In this document: positions 1 through 5,581 of the stretch, piece by piece
Position numbering within the stretch: position 1 is the stretch's first letter
Layout of the letters: every line of letters starts with the position of its first letter
NCBI GenBank assembly: GCA_958427355.1
Contig: CAUACA010000026.1
Location: 1 to 26,268 of the forward strand
Length of the DNA stretch: 26,268 nucleotides
Origin: an uncultured Collinsella sp.
GTDB taxonomy: Bacteria; Actinomycetota; Coriobacteriia; Coriobacteriales; Coriobacteriaceae
Direction: 5' to 3'
Made by a program: the position numbers and the translations under genes
The notes under the pieces: model-generated
What the model was told of the DNA's origin: nothing
Database searches by the model: none
What the model saw: only the letters and a program-made list of their open reading frames with translations

Positions 1-243
1 TCCGGTCCGACCGGGCCGCGCGGCAAGGAGATATATTGCCAGACCGGAGGGGCCCTGCGGGCGGGAATTCCACTCTTCACAAGTCCTACACAATACATCG
101 CTTCCTATCATAAGTCATAGAAAGGCTGGTGCAGAAATACTGCACGTATCAGATGATGACCCTTCGGTTAAGAGATATATAAAGATCGGTCACCTGTAAG
201 TGTCTATCTACCCGCGCTTTTGCTATATAAACCAGCGCCTCAG
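1..243. other. Intergenic stretch, no gene recognised
   Basis: I see no credible coding region here. The extreme left edge folds: TCCGGTC (1-7) pairs with GACCGGA (42-48), and GGCAA (22-26) pairs with TTGCC (36-40), leaving a loop that contains AAGGAG-like sequence on the plus strand. A TTG at 36 behind that sequence would open only a 25-codon frame ending near 113, which I do not call. The stretch may be the upstream region of a gene lying left of the window or part of a structured RNA cut by the edge; neither can be shown. Confidence 0.4.
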
Positions 244-281
244 ATAAAAAGAGGGAGCGCCGCGCACAACGCGACACTCCC
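244..281 (-). terminator. Intrinsic terminator of infC-rpmI-rplT
   Basis: Read on the minus strand, 281-253 folds into a 13-bp stem (with G-U pairs) closed by a TGT loop, followed directly by TCTTTTTAT. It lies 21 nt beyond the rplT stop codon, the expected place for the end of this operon. Confidence 0.85.
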
Positions 282-302
282 CTAGCGATTCAAGAGAATC
301 TA

Positions 303-662
303 TTAGGCCTCGAGAGCCTTCTTGGCGATGGTAGCCAGCTCGTTGAAGGACTCGATGTCCTCGTAAGCCATCTGAGCCAGGACCTTGCGGTCGAGCTCGA
401 TGCCGGCAACCTTCAGGCCGTGCATGAACTGAGAGTAAGAGATGTCGTTCAGGCGAGCAGCAGCGTTGATACGAGTGATCCAGAGAGAACGGATCTCGCG
501 CTTCTTGTTGCGGCGATCACGATACTGATACTGCAGGGAGTGCTGGACCTGCTCTTTAGCATGCTTGTAAGTACGCGAAGCGGCACCGTAGTAACCCTTC
601 GCACGGTGCATAACGGTACGGCGCTTCTTCTTGGCGGCAACAGCGCGCTTAATACGTGCCAT
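303..662 (-). CDS. rplT: 50S ribosomal protein L20
   Basis: L20 is an early-assembling 23S rRNA-binding protein of the large ribosomal subunit. The 119-residue product has the family length and the diagnostic basic N-terminus (MARIKRAVAAKKKRR) followed by the conserved HRAKGYYGAASRTYKHAKEQV region and the C-terminal globular part with RSLWITRINAAAR and NDISYSQFMHGLK. An AGGAG ribosome binding site lies 10 nt before the ATG. It is the last gene of infC-rpmI-rplT, 46 nt after rpmI. In B. subtilis L20 represses this same operon through its leader RNA; the structured infC leader in this window makes similar autoregulation possible but does not prove it. Confidence 0.98.
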   Translation of the reverse strand: MARIKRAVAAKKKRRTVMHRAKGYYGAASRTYKHAKEQVQHSLQYQYRDRRNKKREIRSLWITRINAAARLNDISYSQFMHGLKVAGIELDRKVLAQMAYEDIESFNELATIAKKALEA

Positions 663-708
663 GTTCTATCAACTCCTAGACGGTAAAACGAAAAACGGGA
701 ACGCGAAC

Positions 709-900
709 TTAAGCGAGACGCGACTTGATGACCTTGCGGTCGGCAGCGGCGATCTCGGTCTCCTGACGGAAGCCACGCTTACGCTTGGTGGACTTCTTGC
801 TCAGGATGTGGCTCTTGAAAGCCTTGGCGCGCATAAGCTTGCCGGTACCAGTCTTGCGGAAACGCTTCTTGGTGCCGCTGTGGGACTTCATCTTAGGCAT
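709..900 (-). CDS. rpmI: 50S ribosomal protein L35
   Basis: Small basic protein of the large ribosomal subunit, 63 residues, the usual length. The sequence opens with MPKMKSHSGTKKRFRKTGTGK, the family signature, and continues with the lysine/arginine-rich HILSKKSTKRKRGFR stretch. An AAGGAG site sits 7 nt before the ATG. It is the middle gene of the conserved infC-rpmI-rplT operon, 32 nt after infC and 46 nt before rplT. Confidence 0.98.
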   Translation of the reverse strand: MPKMKSHSGTKKRFRKTGTGKLMRAKAFKSHILSKKSTKRKRGFRQETEIAAADRKVIKSRLA

Positions 901-932
901 GAAATACTCCTTAATCGGTTACAGAACACTAG

Positions 933-1487
933 TTACTTGGTATCGCTTGCCGCTTTATCCTCATCGAAGGCGCCCTTAATCGGGGCGAGCAGCATAAGCA
1001 TGTTACGGCCTTCCATCTTAGGCTTGGACTCGACCGTAGCGTAAGGCTTGAGATCCTCGGCGAGACGCTCGAGAACGTTAAGGCCCTGCTCCGGGTGAGC
1101 CATCTCACGGCCGCGGAACATGATGGTGATCTTAACGCGTGCGCCCTTCTTGAGGAAACGCAGAACGTGGCCCTTCTTGGTCTCGTAGTCGCCAACGTCG
1201 ATCTTGGGTCGGAACTTCATTTCCTTGACCTCGACCTTGGACTGGTTCTTACGAGCAGCCTTGGCCTTCATGGCCTGCTGGTACTTGAACTTACCGTAGT
1301 CCATGACCTTGCAGACCGGCGGCTCCGCGTTGGGAGCGATCTCGACCAGGTCGAGACCCTGATCGTCGGCGACGCGCTGGGCATCGCGGATGGCGAACAG
1401 GCCGAGCTGAGAGCCATCGACGCCAATCAAACGGCACGAAGATGCAGTGATCTCGTCGTTGATGCGGGTGTCATCAGACTTAGCTAT
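933..1487 (-). CDS. infC: Translation initiation factor IF-3 (probable AUA start)
   Basis: IF3 binds the 30S subunit, blocks premature 50S joining and proofreads the start codon. The N-terminal domain (TRINDEITASSCRLIGVDGSQLG, then DLVEIAPNAEPPVCKVMDYGK), the basic linker (KAKAARKNQ) and the C-terminal domain (VKEMKFRPKIDVGDYETK to the end) are complete. I place the start at ATA 1487-1485: a perfect GGAGG (1500-1496) ends 8 nt before it, followed by ATA-GCT-AAG-TCT-GAT-GAC. The in-frame ATG at 1502 (adding M-E-V-G-K) overlaps that GGAGG and has only TTATTTTTTT upstream, so it is a poor start. Rare non-AUG starts are well known for infC (AUU in E. coli) and allow IF3 to repress itself. The gene directly follows the leader terminator at 1507-1540. 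Identity is certain; the start is inferred. If ATG 1502 is used the protein has 189 residues. Confidence 0.93.
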   Translation of the reverse strand: MAKSDDTRINDEITASSCRLIGVDGSQLGLFAIRDAQRVADDQGLDLVEIAPNAEPPVCKVMDYGKFKYQQAMKAKAARKNQSKVEVKEMKFRPKIDVGDYETKKGHVLRFLKKGARVKITIMFRGREMAHPEQGLNVLERLAEDLKPYATVESKPKMEGRNMLMLLAPIKGAFDEDKAASDTK

Positions 1488-1495
1488 TTTCCCTA

Positions 1496-1500
1496 CCTCC
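1496..1500 (-). promoter_or_regulatory. Shine-Dalgarno that decides the infC start
   Basis: GGAGG on the minus strand, 8 nt before ATA 1487-1485 and overlapping the alternative ATG 1502-1500. A second ATG at 1506-1504 opens an 8-codon frame ending TAA at 1482-1480 across the same site. The spacing fits only the ATA start. Confidence 0.65.
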
Positions 1501-1506
1501 ATTCAT

Positions 1507-1540
1507 AAAAAAATAACCCGGCGCTTCTCAGCAGCCAGGT
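1507..1540 (-). terminator. Attenuator-type terminator in the infC leader
   Basis: On the minus strand the 7-nt arm ACCTGGC (1540-1534) pairs with GCCGGGT (1522-1516) and, past one bulged T, GCT pairs with AGC around a GAGA tetraloop. TTATTTTTTT follows at once, and the tract ends only a few bases before the infC Shine-Dalgarno. A full intrinsic terminator between leader and first gene is the hallmark of transcription attenuation. Confidence 0.8.
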
Positions 1541-1675
1541 CGTACACATAGACTTCCTCGATTTGAGGAAGGTAATCTAAGTTGTATGACCAGTCAGCTG
1601 CTCATTGGCGCCAAAAGGTGGGAACCCTCGGGTTCCTCTTTAGGGCATTGCGGGAACAACGCCTTGCGAATAATA
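1507..1675 (-). promoter_or_regulatory. Structured infC leader RNA, possible ribosomal-protein leader
   Basis: Three hairpins lie in order before infC on the minus strand. Hairpin 1 (1644-1611) pairs CCTAAAG with CTTTTGG around an inner perfect GGAACCC/GGGTTCC stem. Hairpin 2 (1571-1553) pairs CTTCCTC with GAGGAAG around a 5-nt loop. Hairpin 3 is the terminator at 1507-1540. The stretch AGCAGC (1602-1597) is complementary to GCTGCT in the 5' arm of the terminator, so an alternative antiterminator is possible. A weak -10 (TATTAT, 1675-1670) could start this leader. No T-box motif is visible. Control by L20 or IF3 would match other bacteria but is inferred. Confidence 0.55.
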
Positions 1676-1698
1676 ACACGTACAGCGCGTTATCACAT
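1670..1698 (-). promoter_or_regulatory. Candidate promoter of infC-rpmI-rplT
   Basis: TATTAT (1675-1670) is a reasonable -10 at the head of the structured leader, but the hexamer 17 nt upstream (ATGTGA, 1698-1693) is a poor -35. It is the best candidate between the tRNA-type terminator at 1709-1730 and the leader hairpins. Confidence 0.3.
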
Positions 1699-1704
1699 TA
1701 CGTA

Positions 1705-1772
1705 CACGAAAAAGGGGCCTTGACCCCCTTGAACGCTCGCTTGCATGTATGGTGCCCGAGGCGAGACTCGAA
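1705..1772 (-). repeat. Truncated duplicate of the tRNA-Leu 3' end and its terminator
   Basis: This 68-nt block repeats 1888-1956 almost exactly; the two differ in the terminator loop and at one base (GCTC-G versus GCTC-A). The block holds the last 23 nt of the tRNA (1750-1772, from the T loop to CCA) and 45 nt of downstream flank, including a second terminator hairpin (1709-1730). The match stops abruptly inside the T loop. The copy is either one side of a tRNA-3'-end attachment site pair or the tail of a decayed second tRNA-Leu gene. Confidence 0.8.
1709..1730 (-). terminator. Second copy of the tRNA terminator
   Basis: On the minus strand AAGGGG pairs with CCCCTT around a 7-nt loop, followed by TTTC. 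It belongs to the duplicated tRNA 3'-end block. Confidence 0.55.
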
Positions 1773-1887
1773 GGGCCTTCGCTTCGCGAAGCCCCGGGCT
1801 TCGGGAGCGTGGCGCCCTCGCCACGCTCCGCTACAAACAGGCCACAGGCCTGTTGGCTTAACGCTTCGCGCGCTCACGCGAGTTCGG
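1773..1887. repeat. Hairpin-dense spacer between the two tRNA 3'-end copies
   Basis: No gene. The stretch contains a perfect 10-bp hairpin GGAGCGTGGC/GCCACGCTCC (1804-1829, loop 6 nt), a perfect 8-bp hairpin AACAGGCC/GGCCTGTT (1836-1854, loop ACA), and the palindrome GCTTCGCGAAGC before them. It may be the scar of an element once inserted at the tRNA. Confidence 0.5.
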
Positions 1888-1891
1888 CACG

Positions 1892-1914
1892 AAAAAGGGG
1901 GCCGCAACCCCCTT
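1892..1914 (-). terminator. Intrinsic terminator of tRNA-Leu
   Basis: On the minus strand AAGGGGG pairs with CCCCCTT around TTGCGG, followed by further T residues. It lies 20 nt beyond the encoded CCA end. Confidence 0.8.
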
Positions 1915-1933
1915 GAACGCTCACTTGCATGTA

Positions 1934-2020
1934 TGGTGCCCGAGGCGAGACTCGAACTCGCACGTTGTTGCCAACGGTGGATTTTGAGTCCACTGCGTCT
2001 GCCAATTCCGCCACTCGGGC
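1934..2020 (-). tRNA. tRNA-Leu (anticodon CAA), CCA encoded
   Basis: The 87-nt minus-strand sequence folds as a class II tRNA. The acceptor GCCCGAG pairs with CTCGGGC, followed by discriminator A and a genomically encoded CCA. The anticodon stem GTGGA/TCCAC encloses CTCAAAA, giving anticodon CAA (reads UUG). A long variable arm (CGTTGGCAACAACG) and the T arm GCGAG-TTCGAGT-CTCGC follow. A type II variable arm and A73 are leucine features. It lies 40 nt after the transglutaminase-like gene on the same strand. Its 3' end is duplicated at 1750-1772. Confidence 0.97.
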
Positions 2021-2059
2021 ACGCAATGCGTGAGTTAGTTTATCACAGCTTTCTACCGA

Positions 2060-3493
2060 TTAGTCCGAAAATGGAACTTCGAGCATTTCGATGAGTTCGA
2101 CCGTGCGGAGCATCTCGCGCTGACGGCATCCGCGACCGTCGACCGAAGCCTCACCCATCTGGTTATCGTAAGGGTCCTCGCGCATGCCGTCGAAAGAGGG
2201 CTCAAACTCTGCCTGGAATCGATTGTTGGCCACCATACGCCACGGGTCGAGATTGCCAAAGTAGTGACGGCGGCGCCACTCCTCCCCCATCCTGCGAGCA
2301 GAAGATCCAAATGACACGTCGGCGTTGAGCCAACCGGTCTGCGGCGTATAGAACTCTGCCCAGTCGTGCGACCCCACCGAATCGGGCGCAACGTACAGGC
2401 CGCTCTGCCAACGGGCAGGCACGCCCGCGATACGGCACATGGTGATAAACGTGAGCGCCATAACGCCGCAATCGCCGCGGAGCGAATGCGTGCAGTCATC
2501 GGCAATAGATCCCAAAAGCAAGTACGGCGGTTGATAGCGATAGTCGACATACTGCGTCAGATAATCATAGATAGCACGGGCGCGATCGAGCGGATCCTCG
2601 AGTCCGTCAACAACACCGGCCGTCAGCTGCTGCAGATACGGCGTAAATGCAATGTGCGGACGATCCTCGGAAATATCCTCGGGCAGAGGCGCGTCCATAC
2701 GCGGATGAACCGGAAGTGTGCCACCGTAGACATCACAATAAGCAGCATCGATGTGATAACGATAGGTCACCGAGAATGAGCGTTCACTCGAAGAAGACCA
2801 CGAGGCGGTACGCGCCGAAGCGTTTGCGGGAGCAACAGCACCTTCCGGCGTCATGTCGAGAATCTCGACCCGAGACTGCTGACGGCAGGCAGCCGCGACG
2901 GGAAGCCAAGCGCGAACGGTCTCCCCCTCTAGAGCGCCGGGGACAGACACAGATGCTTTAAGCGTAATGACGCGAGCCAATCCGTTTTGCGACTCCATCT
3001 CCTTGAGCATCTCGTTGCGCAGTGCAATTCCGTCCGTAGGATCGGGCCGCATGCCGGGGACCTCTTTGGGATATACGCGAAGCGAATCGAGGAAGTTGTC
3101 GAGAACGAACAGCTCGCCATCGATAAAGCGCCAGTCAATACGCTTACGGTCAATCAGATCGTCAAACTGCTCCTCGGTAAACCCAGGCCACTCCTCGCGA
3201 ATCATCGCAATAGCTCGATCGCGCGACACCGAAAAATGAAGTGGCGTCTCAAGCATGCGATACCGCTCGGCACGAACGCAGGCAGCAAGCGAGGGATCGG
3301 GATCTTGGGCAAGTAGGCGGTCGCAAGCCTCAATAGCCTGCGAAAGATACCCCGCGTCCTTTAAACGCAGGATCTCGGGTGGCAAGCCAACATCTAGAAA
3401 ACGGAAGTCATCATTGCAAACATCAACAGAGCAACCAACAGGACCCTCGTCAATAACCTTCCCATCCGAAGGCAGCACAGTAATAACAGCCAT
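2060..3493 (-). CDS. Transglutaminase-like cysteine peptidase-fold protein
   Basis: The 477-residue protein carries a transglutaminase-like domain in its C-terminal half with the full triad: Cys342 in RGDCGVMALTF, His376 in SHDWAEFY and Asp392 in WLNADVSFG. The N-terminal ~150 residues form a helical, charged region without a recognised motif; a beta-rich stretch (residues about 170-260, RVITLKASVSVPG and FSVTYRYHI) resembles the domains often placed before bacterial transglutaminase cores. No signal peptide or membrane helix is seen, so it is probably cytoplasmic. I chose ATG 3493 because GGAG stands 6 nt upstream. The in-frame ATG at 3529 lacks a site and starts only 12 nt after a terminator. 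Such bacterial proteins act as proteases, amidases or crosslinkers; the substrate is unknown. Confidence 0.85.
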   Translation of the reverse strand: MAVITVLPSDGKVIDEGPVGCSVDVCNDDFRFLDVGLPPEILRLKDAGYLSQAIEACDRLLAQDPDPSLAACVRAERYRMLETPLHFSVSRDRAIAMIREEWPGFTEEQFDDLIDRKRIDWRFIDGELFVLDNFLDSLRVYPKEVPGMRPDPTDGIALRNEMLKEMESQNGLARVITLKASVSVPGALEGETVRAWLPVAAACRQQSRVEILDMTPEGAVAPANASARTASWSSSSERSFSVTYRYHIDAAYCDVYGGTLPVHPRMDAPLPEDISEDRPHIAFTPYLQQLTAGVVDGLEDPLDRARAIYDYLTQYVDYRYQPPYLLLGSIADDCTHSLRGDCGVMALTFITMCRIAGVPARWQSGLYVAPDSVGSHDWAEFYTPQTGWLNADVSFGSSARRMGEEWRRRHYFGNLDPWRMVANNRFQAEFEPSFDGMREDPYDNQMGEASVDGRGCRQREMLRTVELIEMLEVPFSD

Positions 3494-3540
3494 ACCAAAC
3501 TCCAAGTCATCAGAACTCTTGAAGTCCATTGTAGCGAGAT

Positions 3541-3567
3541 AAAAAAGAAAGCCCCAACAAGGGAGCC
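3541..3567 (-). terminator. Intrinsic terminator between fba and the transglutaminase-like gene
   Basis: On the minus strand GGCTCC pairs with GGGGCT (two G-U pairs) around CTTGTT, followed by TTCTTTTTT. It probably ends the fba transcript; being close to the next start it could also act as an attenuator. Confidence 0.6.
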
Positions 3568-3633
3568 ATCAACACCGCCGAGCGGTAGTCAAAAAATGAA
3601 TTCAGCCCAGTAACCCTGTAGCGAGTTAACGAA

Positions 3634-3726
3634 GGAGGCCCCGTTCACCCGAAGCTTTTCCCATTGCGCGACTTCTGGCAAAGCCAGGTGAGCGCAAGGG
3701 AAAAGCGTAGGGTGAACGGGGCCTCC
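3634..3726. repeat. 93-nt long hairpin after fba
   Basis: Perfect 17-bp arms (3634-3650 and 3710-3726) enclose further nested pairing: GCTTTTCCC (3653-3661) with GGGAAAAGC (3698-3706), a GCGC/GCGC step, and CTGGC/GCCAG around AAA at the tip. No T-tract follows on either strand, so it is not a standard terminator. It begins 22 nt beyond the fba stop. It may stabilise the 3' end of the mRNA or be a small non-autonomous repeat. Confidence 0.85.
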
Positions 3727-3748
3727 GACGGGAAAGTTAAACCGTTAC

Positions 3749-4615
3749 TTACGCCTTGTTGACGGAGCCAAACTCCTCCATGAGCTCCTTGGTGCGGGCA
3801 ACGATGTTGTCGCGACCAGGCTTGAGGAGCTTGCGGGGGTCGAAGCCCTTGCCCTGCTGATCCTTGCCAGCCTCGATGTACTCGCGAACGCCCTTGGCGA
3901 AGACGAGCTGCAGGTCGGTGTTGACGTTGATCTTGGAGATACCCAGGGAGATGGCCTTCTTGATCTGATCCTCGGGGATGCCGGTGCCACCGTGCAGAAC
4001 GAGGGGCAGGTCGCCGGTCTCGGCCTTGATCTCGCCCAGACGCTCGAAGGAAAGGCCAGCCCAGTCGGCGGGATACACGCCGTGGATGTTGCCGATACCG
4101 CAGGCGAGGAAGTCGACGCCCAGGTCAGCAATCTGCTTGCACTCAGCGGGGTCAGCGAGCTCGCCGTTGGAGGTCACGCCGTCCTCGGTGCCGCCGATGC
4201 CGCCGACCTCGGCCTCGATGGACATGCCCTTGGAGTGGGCAAGCTCAACGAGCTCCTTGGTGCGGTCGAGGTTAAGCTGGAAGGTCTCCTCGTGAGAGCC
4301 GTCATACATGATGGACGTGAAGCCGGCCTCGATGCACTTGAAGCAGTCCTCGTAAGAACCGTGATCGAGGTGAAGGGCGACGGGAACGGTAACGCCCGTG
4401 GCCTCGACGGCAGCCTTGACCATGTCGGCGCAGACCTTGAAACCGCCCATCCACTTAGCGGCACCAGCGGTGCACTGAAGGATCAGCGGAGACTTGGCCT
4501 CCTCGGCGGCCTGGAGAATAGCCAGGGTCCACTCGAGGTTGTTGGTGTTGAAGGCACCGAGAGCGTACTTGCCGGCCTCGGCCTTCTTGAGCATGTCTGC
4601 TGCGTTGACGAGCAT
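3749..4615 (-). CDS. fba: Class II fructose-1,6-bisphosphate aldolase
   Basis: This enzyme cleaves fructose 1,6-bisphosphate to dihydroxyacetone phosphate and glyceraldehyde 3-phosphate (and the reverse in gluconeogenesis) in the cytoplasm, using Zn2+. The 288-residue length fits the short class II type of Gram-positive bacteria. Visible features are catalytic Asp84 and zinc ligand His85 in LHLDHGS, the acidic EAEVGGIGG segment (134-142), His178 in GIGNIHG, His208 in LVLHGGTG and the phosphate-binding SKINVNTDL segment (227-235). I chose ATG 4615 because an AGGAGG site stands 7 nt upstream; the same frame stays open to 4882 but that part covers the promoter region. It appears monocistronic. 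A close relative acting on tagatose bisphosphate cannot be fully excluded. Confidence 0.95.
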   Translation of the reverse strand: MLVNAADMLKKAEAGKYALGAFNTNNLEWTLAILQAAEEAKSPLILQCTAGAAKWMGGFKVCADMVKAAVEATGVTVPVALHLDHGSYEDCFKCIEAGFTSIMYDGSHEETFQLNLDRTKELVELAHSKGMSIEAEVGGIGGTEDGVTSNGELADPAECKQIADLGVDFLACGIGNIHGVYPADWAGLSFERLGEIKAETGDLPLVLHGGTGIPEDQIKKAISLGISKINVNTDLQLVFAKGVREYIEAGKDQQGKGFDPRKLLKPGRDNIVARTKELMEEFGSVNKA

Positions 4616-4655
4616 AAAAGAAACCTCCTGTAAGGTTGCTCCGATAACGCCTGAG

Positions 4656-4684
4656 ATTTTACCACGACATACCCGAGCATAAAC
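4656..4684 (-). promoter_or_regulatory. Candidate fba promoter
   Basis: TAAAAT (4661-4656) makes a fair -10 about 28 nt before the fba ribosome binding site. The hexamer 17 nt upstream (GTTTAT) matches a -35 only weakly. Confidence 0.3.
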
Positions 4685-4809
4685 GTTCGTTTGTTCACGA
4701 ATACCATCTGATTGGACAAATTTTGACCGTTTGCCCCACAGAATCGACCCACTGGGGAAAATAGCTTGACGATTGAGCGGTCTTCGTGGTTCGAAAGACG
4801 GCTTCGAGC

Positions 4810-5493
4810 CTACATCTGCATAAACGGATTCTGCATAAGTTCGCGCGCCATCGTGGTCGAATCGCCATGGCCCGTCAAGCAAACGGTATCGGGCGGAAGC
4901 GTCTTGGCAAGTTTGGAGAGCGAGCGCATAATCGCCGCCTCGTCACCGCCGGAAAGATCGGTACGACCGTGGCTGCCCGGGAAAAGCGTGTCGCCCACAA
5001 AGGCGATGTTCCCCTGCTCGGTCGCGGCGAACAGGACGATGCCGCCCGGCGTATGCCCCGGCGTCTCGATCACCTGCAAGCAGACGTCGCCCACCTCGAT
5101 TGTATCGCCCTCGGCAAGCAAACGCGTCGGCTCACCCGGATCGGGCGTCTCGATACCCCACATGGTGCGCTGCTCCTCGATATTTGCGCGAGGTACCGTC
5201 ACGTCCTTAGCGCACAACTCATATAGCGCGCCGTCGCCAACGACAGCTCGAACCCCGGCAACCCCGCCAACATGGTCGGCATGACCGTGCGTGCAGACAG
5301 AACCGAGTACGCGCACCTCAGGATACGCGGTGCGGATATGCTCCACAAGACGCTCGCCCTCCCACGCCGGATCGACGATTAAGCACTCGTCATTCGAAAT
5401 CACGGCGTAACTGTTGGTCTGAATGGGGCCGTTGACGAGCGCCTCAATCGAAGCCGCACCTCGGGGTGTCAGGTCCAAAGTCATATCGCCCAT
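4810..5493 (-). CDS. Metallo-beta-lactamase-fold hydrolase, glyoxalase II-like
   Basis: A 227-residue hydrolase with the binuclear metal motifs of the family: HGHADH (69-74), GHTPG with His147, Asp168 in GDTLF and His209 in TGHG. The compact form without a C-terminal glyoxalase II domain is typical of the YqgX/GloB-like group, which acts on thioesters such as S-lactoylglutathione or on unknown substrates. It is predicted cytoplasmic. I chose ATG 5493: GGAGG at 5506-5502 is 8 nt upstream, whereas the in-frame ATG at 5499 is only 2 nt away. It follows rel on the same strand with a terminator hairpin between them, so it probably has partly separate expression. Similar hydrolases lie near rel in many Gram-positive genomes. 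Substrate not determinable here. Confidence 0.9.
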   Translation of the reverse strand: MGDMTLDLTPRGAASIEALVNGPIQTNSYAVISNDECLIVDPAWEGERLVEHIRTAYPEVRVLGSVCTHGHADHVGGVAGVRAVVGDGALYELCAKDVTVPRANIEEQRTMWGIETPDPGEPTRLLAEGDTIEVGDVCLQVIETPGHTPGGIVLFAATEQGNIAFVGDTLFPGSHGRTDLSGGDEAAIMRSLSKLAKTLPPDTVCLTGHGDSTTMARELMQNPFMQM

Positions 5494-5510
5494 GCGCATA
5501 CCCTCCTTCT

Positions 5511-5547
5511 AAAATACGTTCGAGGCACCAAACGATGCCTCGAACGT
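5511..5547 (-). terminator. Terminator hairpin after rel
   Basis: A perfect 12-bp stem (5516-5527 with 5536-5547) with an 8-nt loop is followed on the minus strand by ATTTTA. The T-run is short, so read-through into the downstream hydrolase gene is possible. Confidence 0.65.
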
Positions 5548-5581
5548 AACCAATATCTATGATGCTGAGAGGCTCTCGCAC

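Noticed and set aside
1507..1675. T-box riboswitch in the infC leader
   Set aside because: The conserved T-box sequence (AGGGTGGNACCGCG type) and specifier loop are absent; a GGGTTCC stem only superficially recalls it.
1582..2094. Plus-strand open frame across the tRNA and its repeat
   Set aside because: It runs through a tRNA gene in antisense, two terminators and hairpins; no family features.
3634..3726. Ordinary intrinsic terminator of fba
   Set aside because: The stem is very long and no T-tract follows on either strand; a better terminator lies at 3541-3567.
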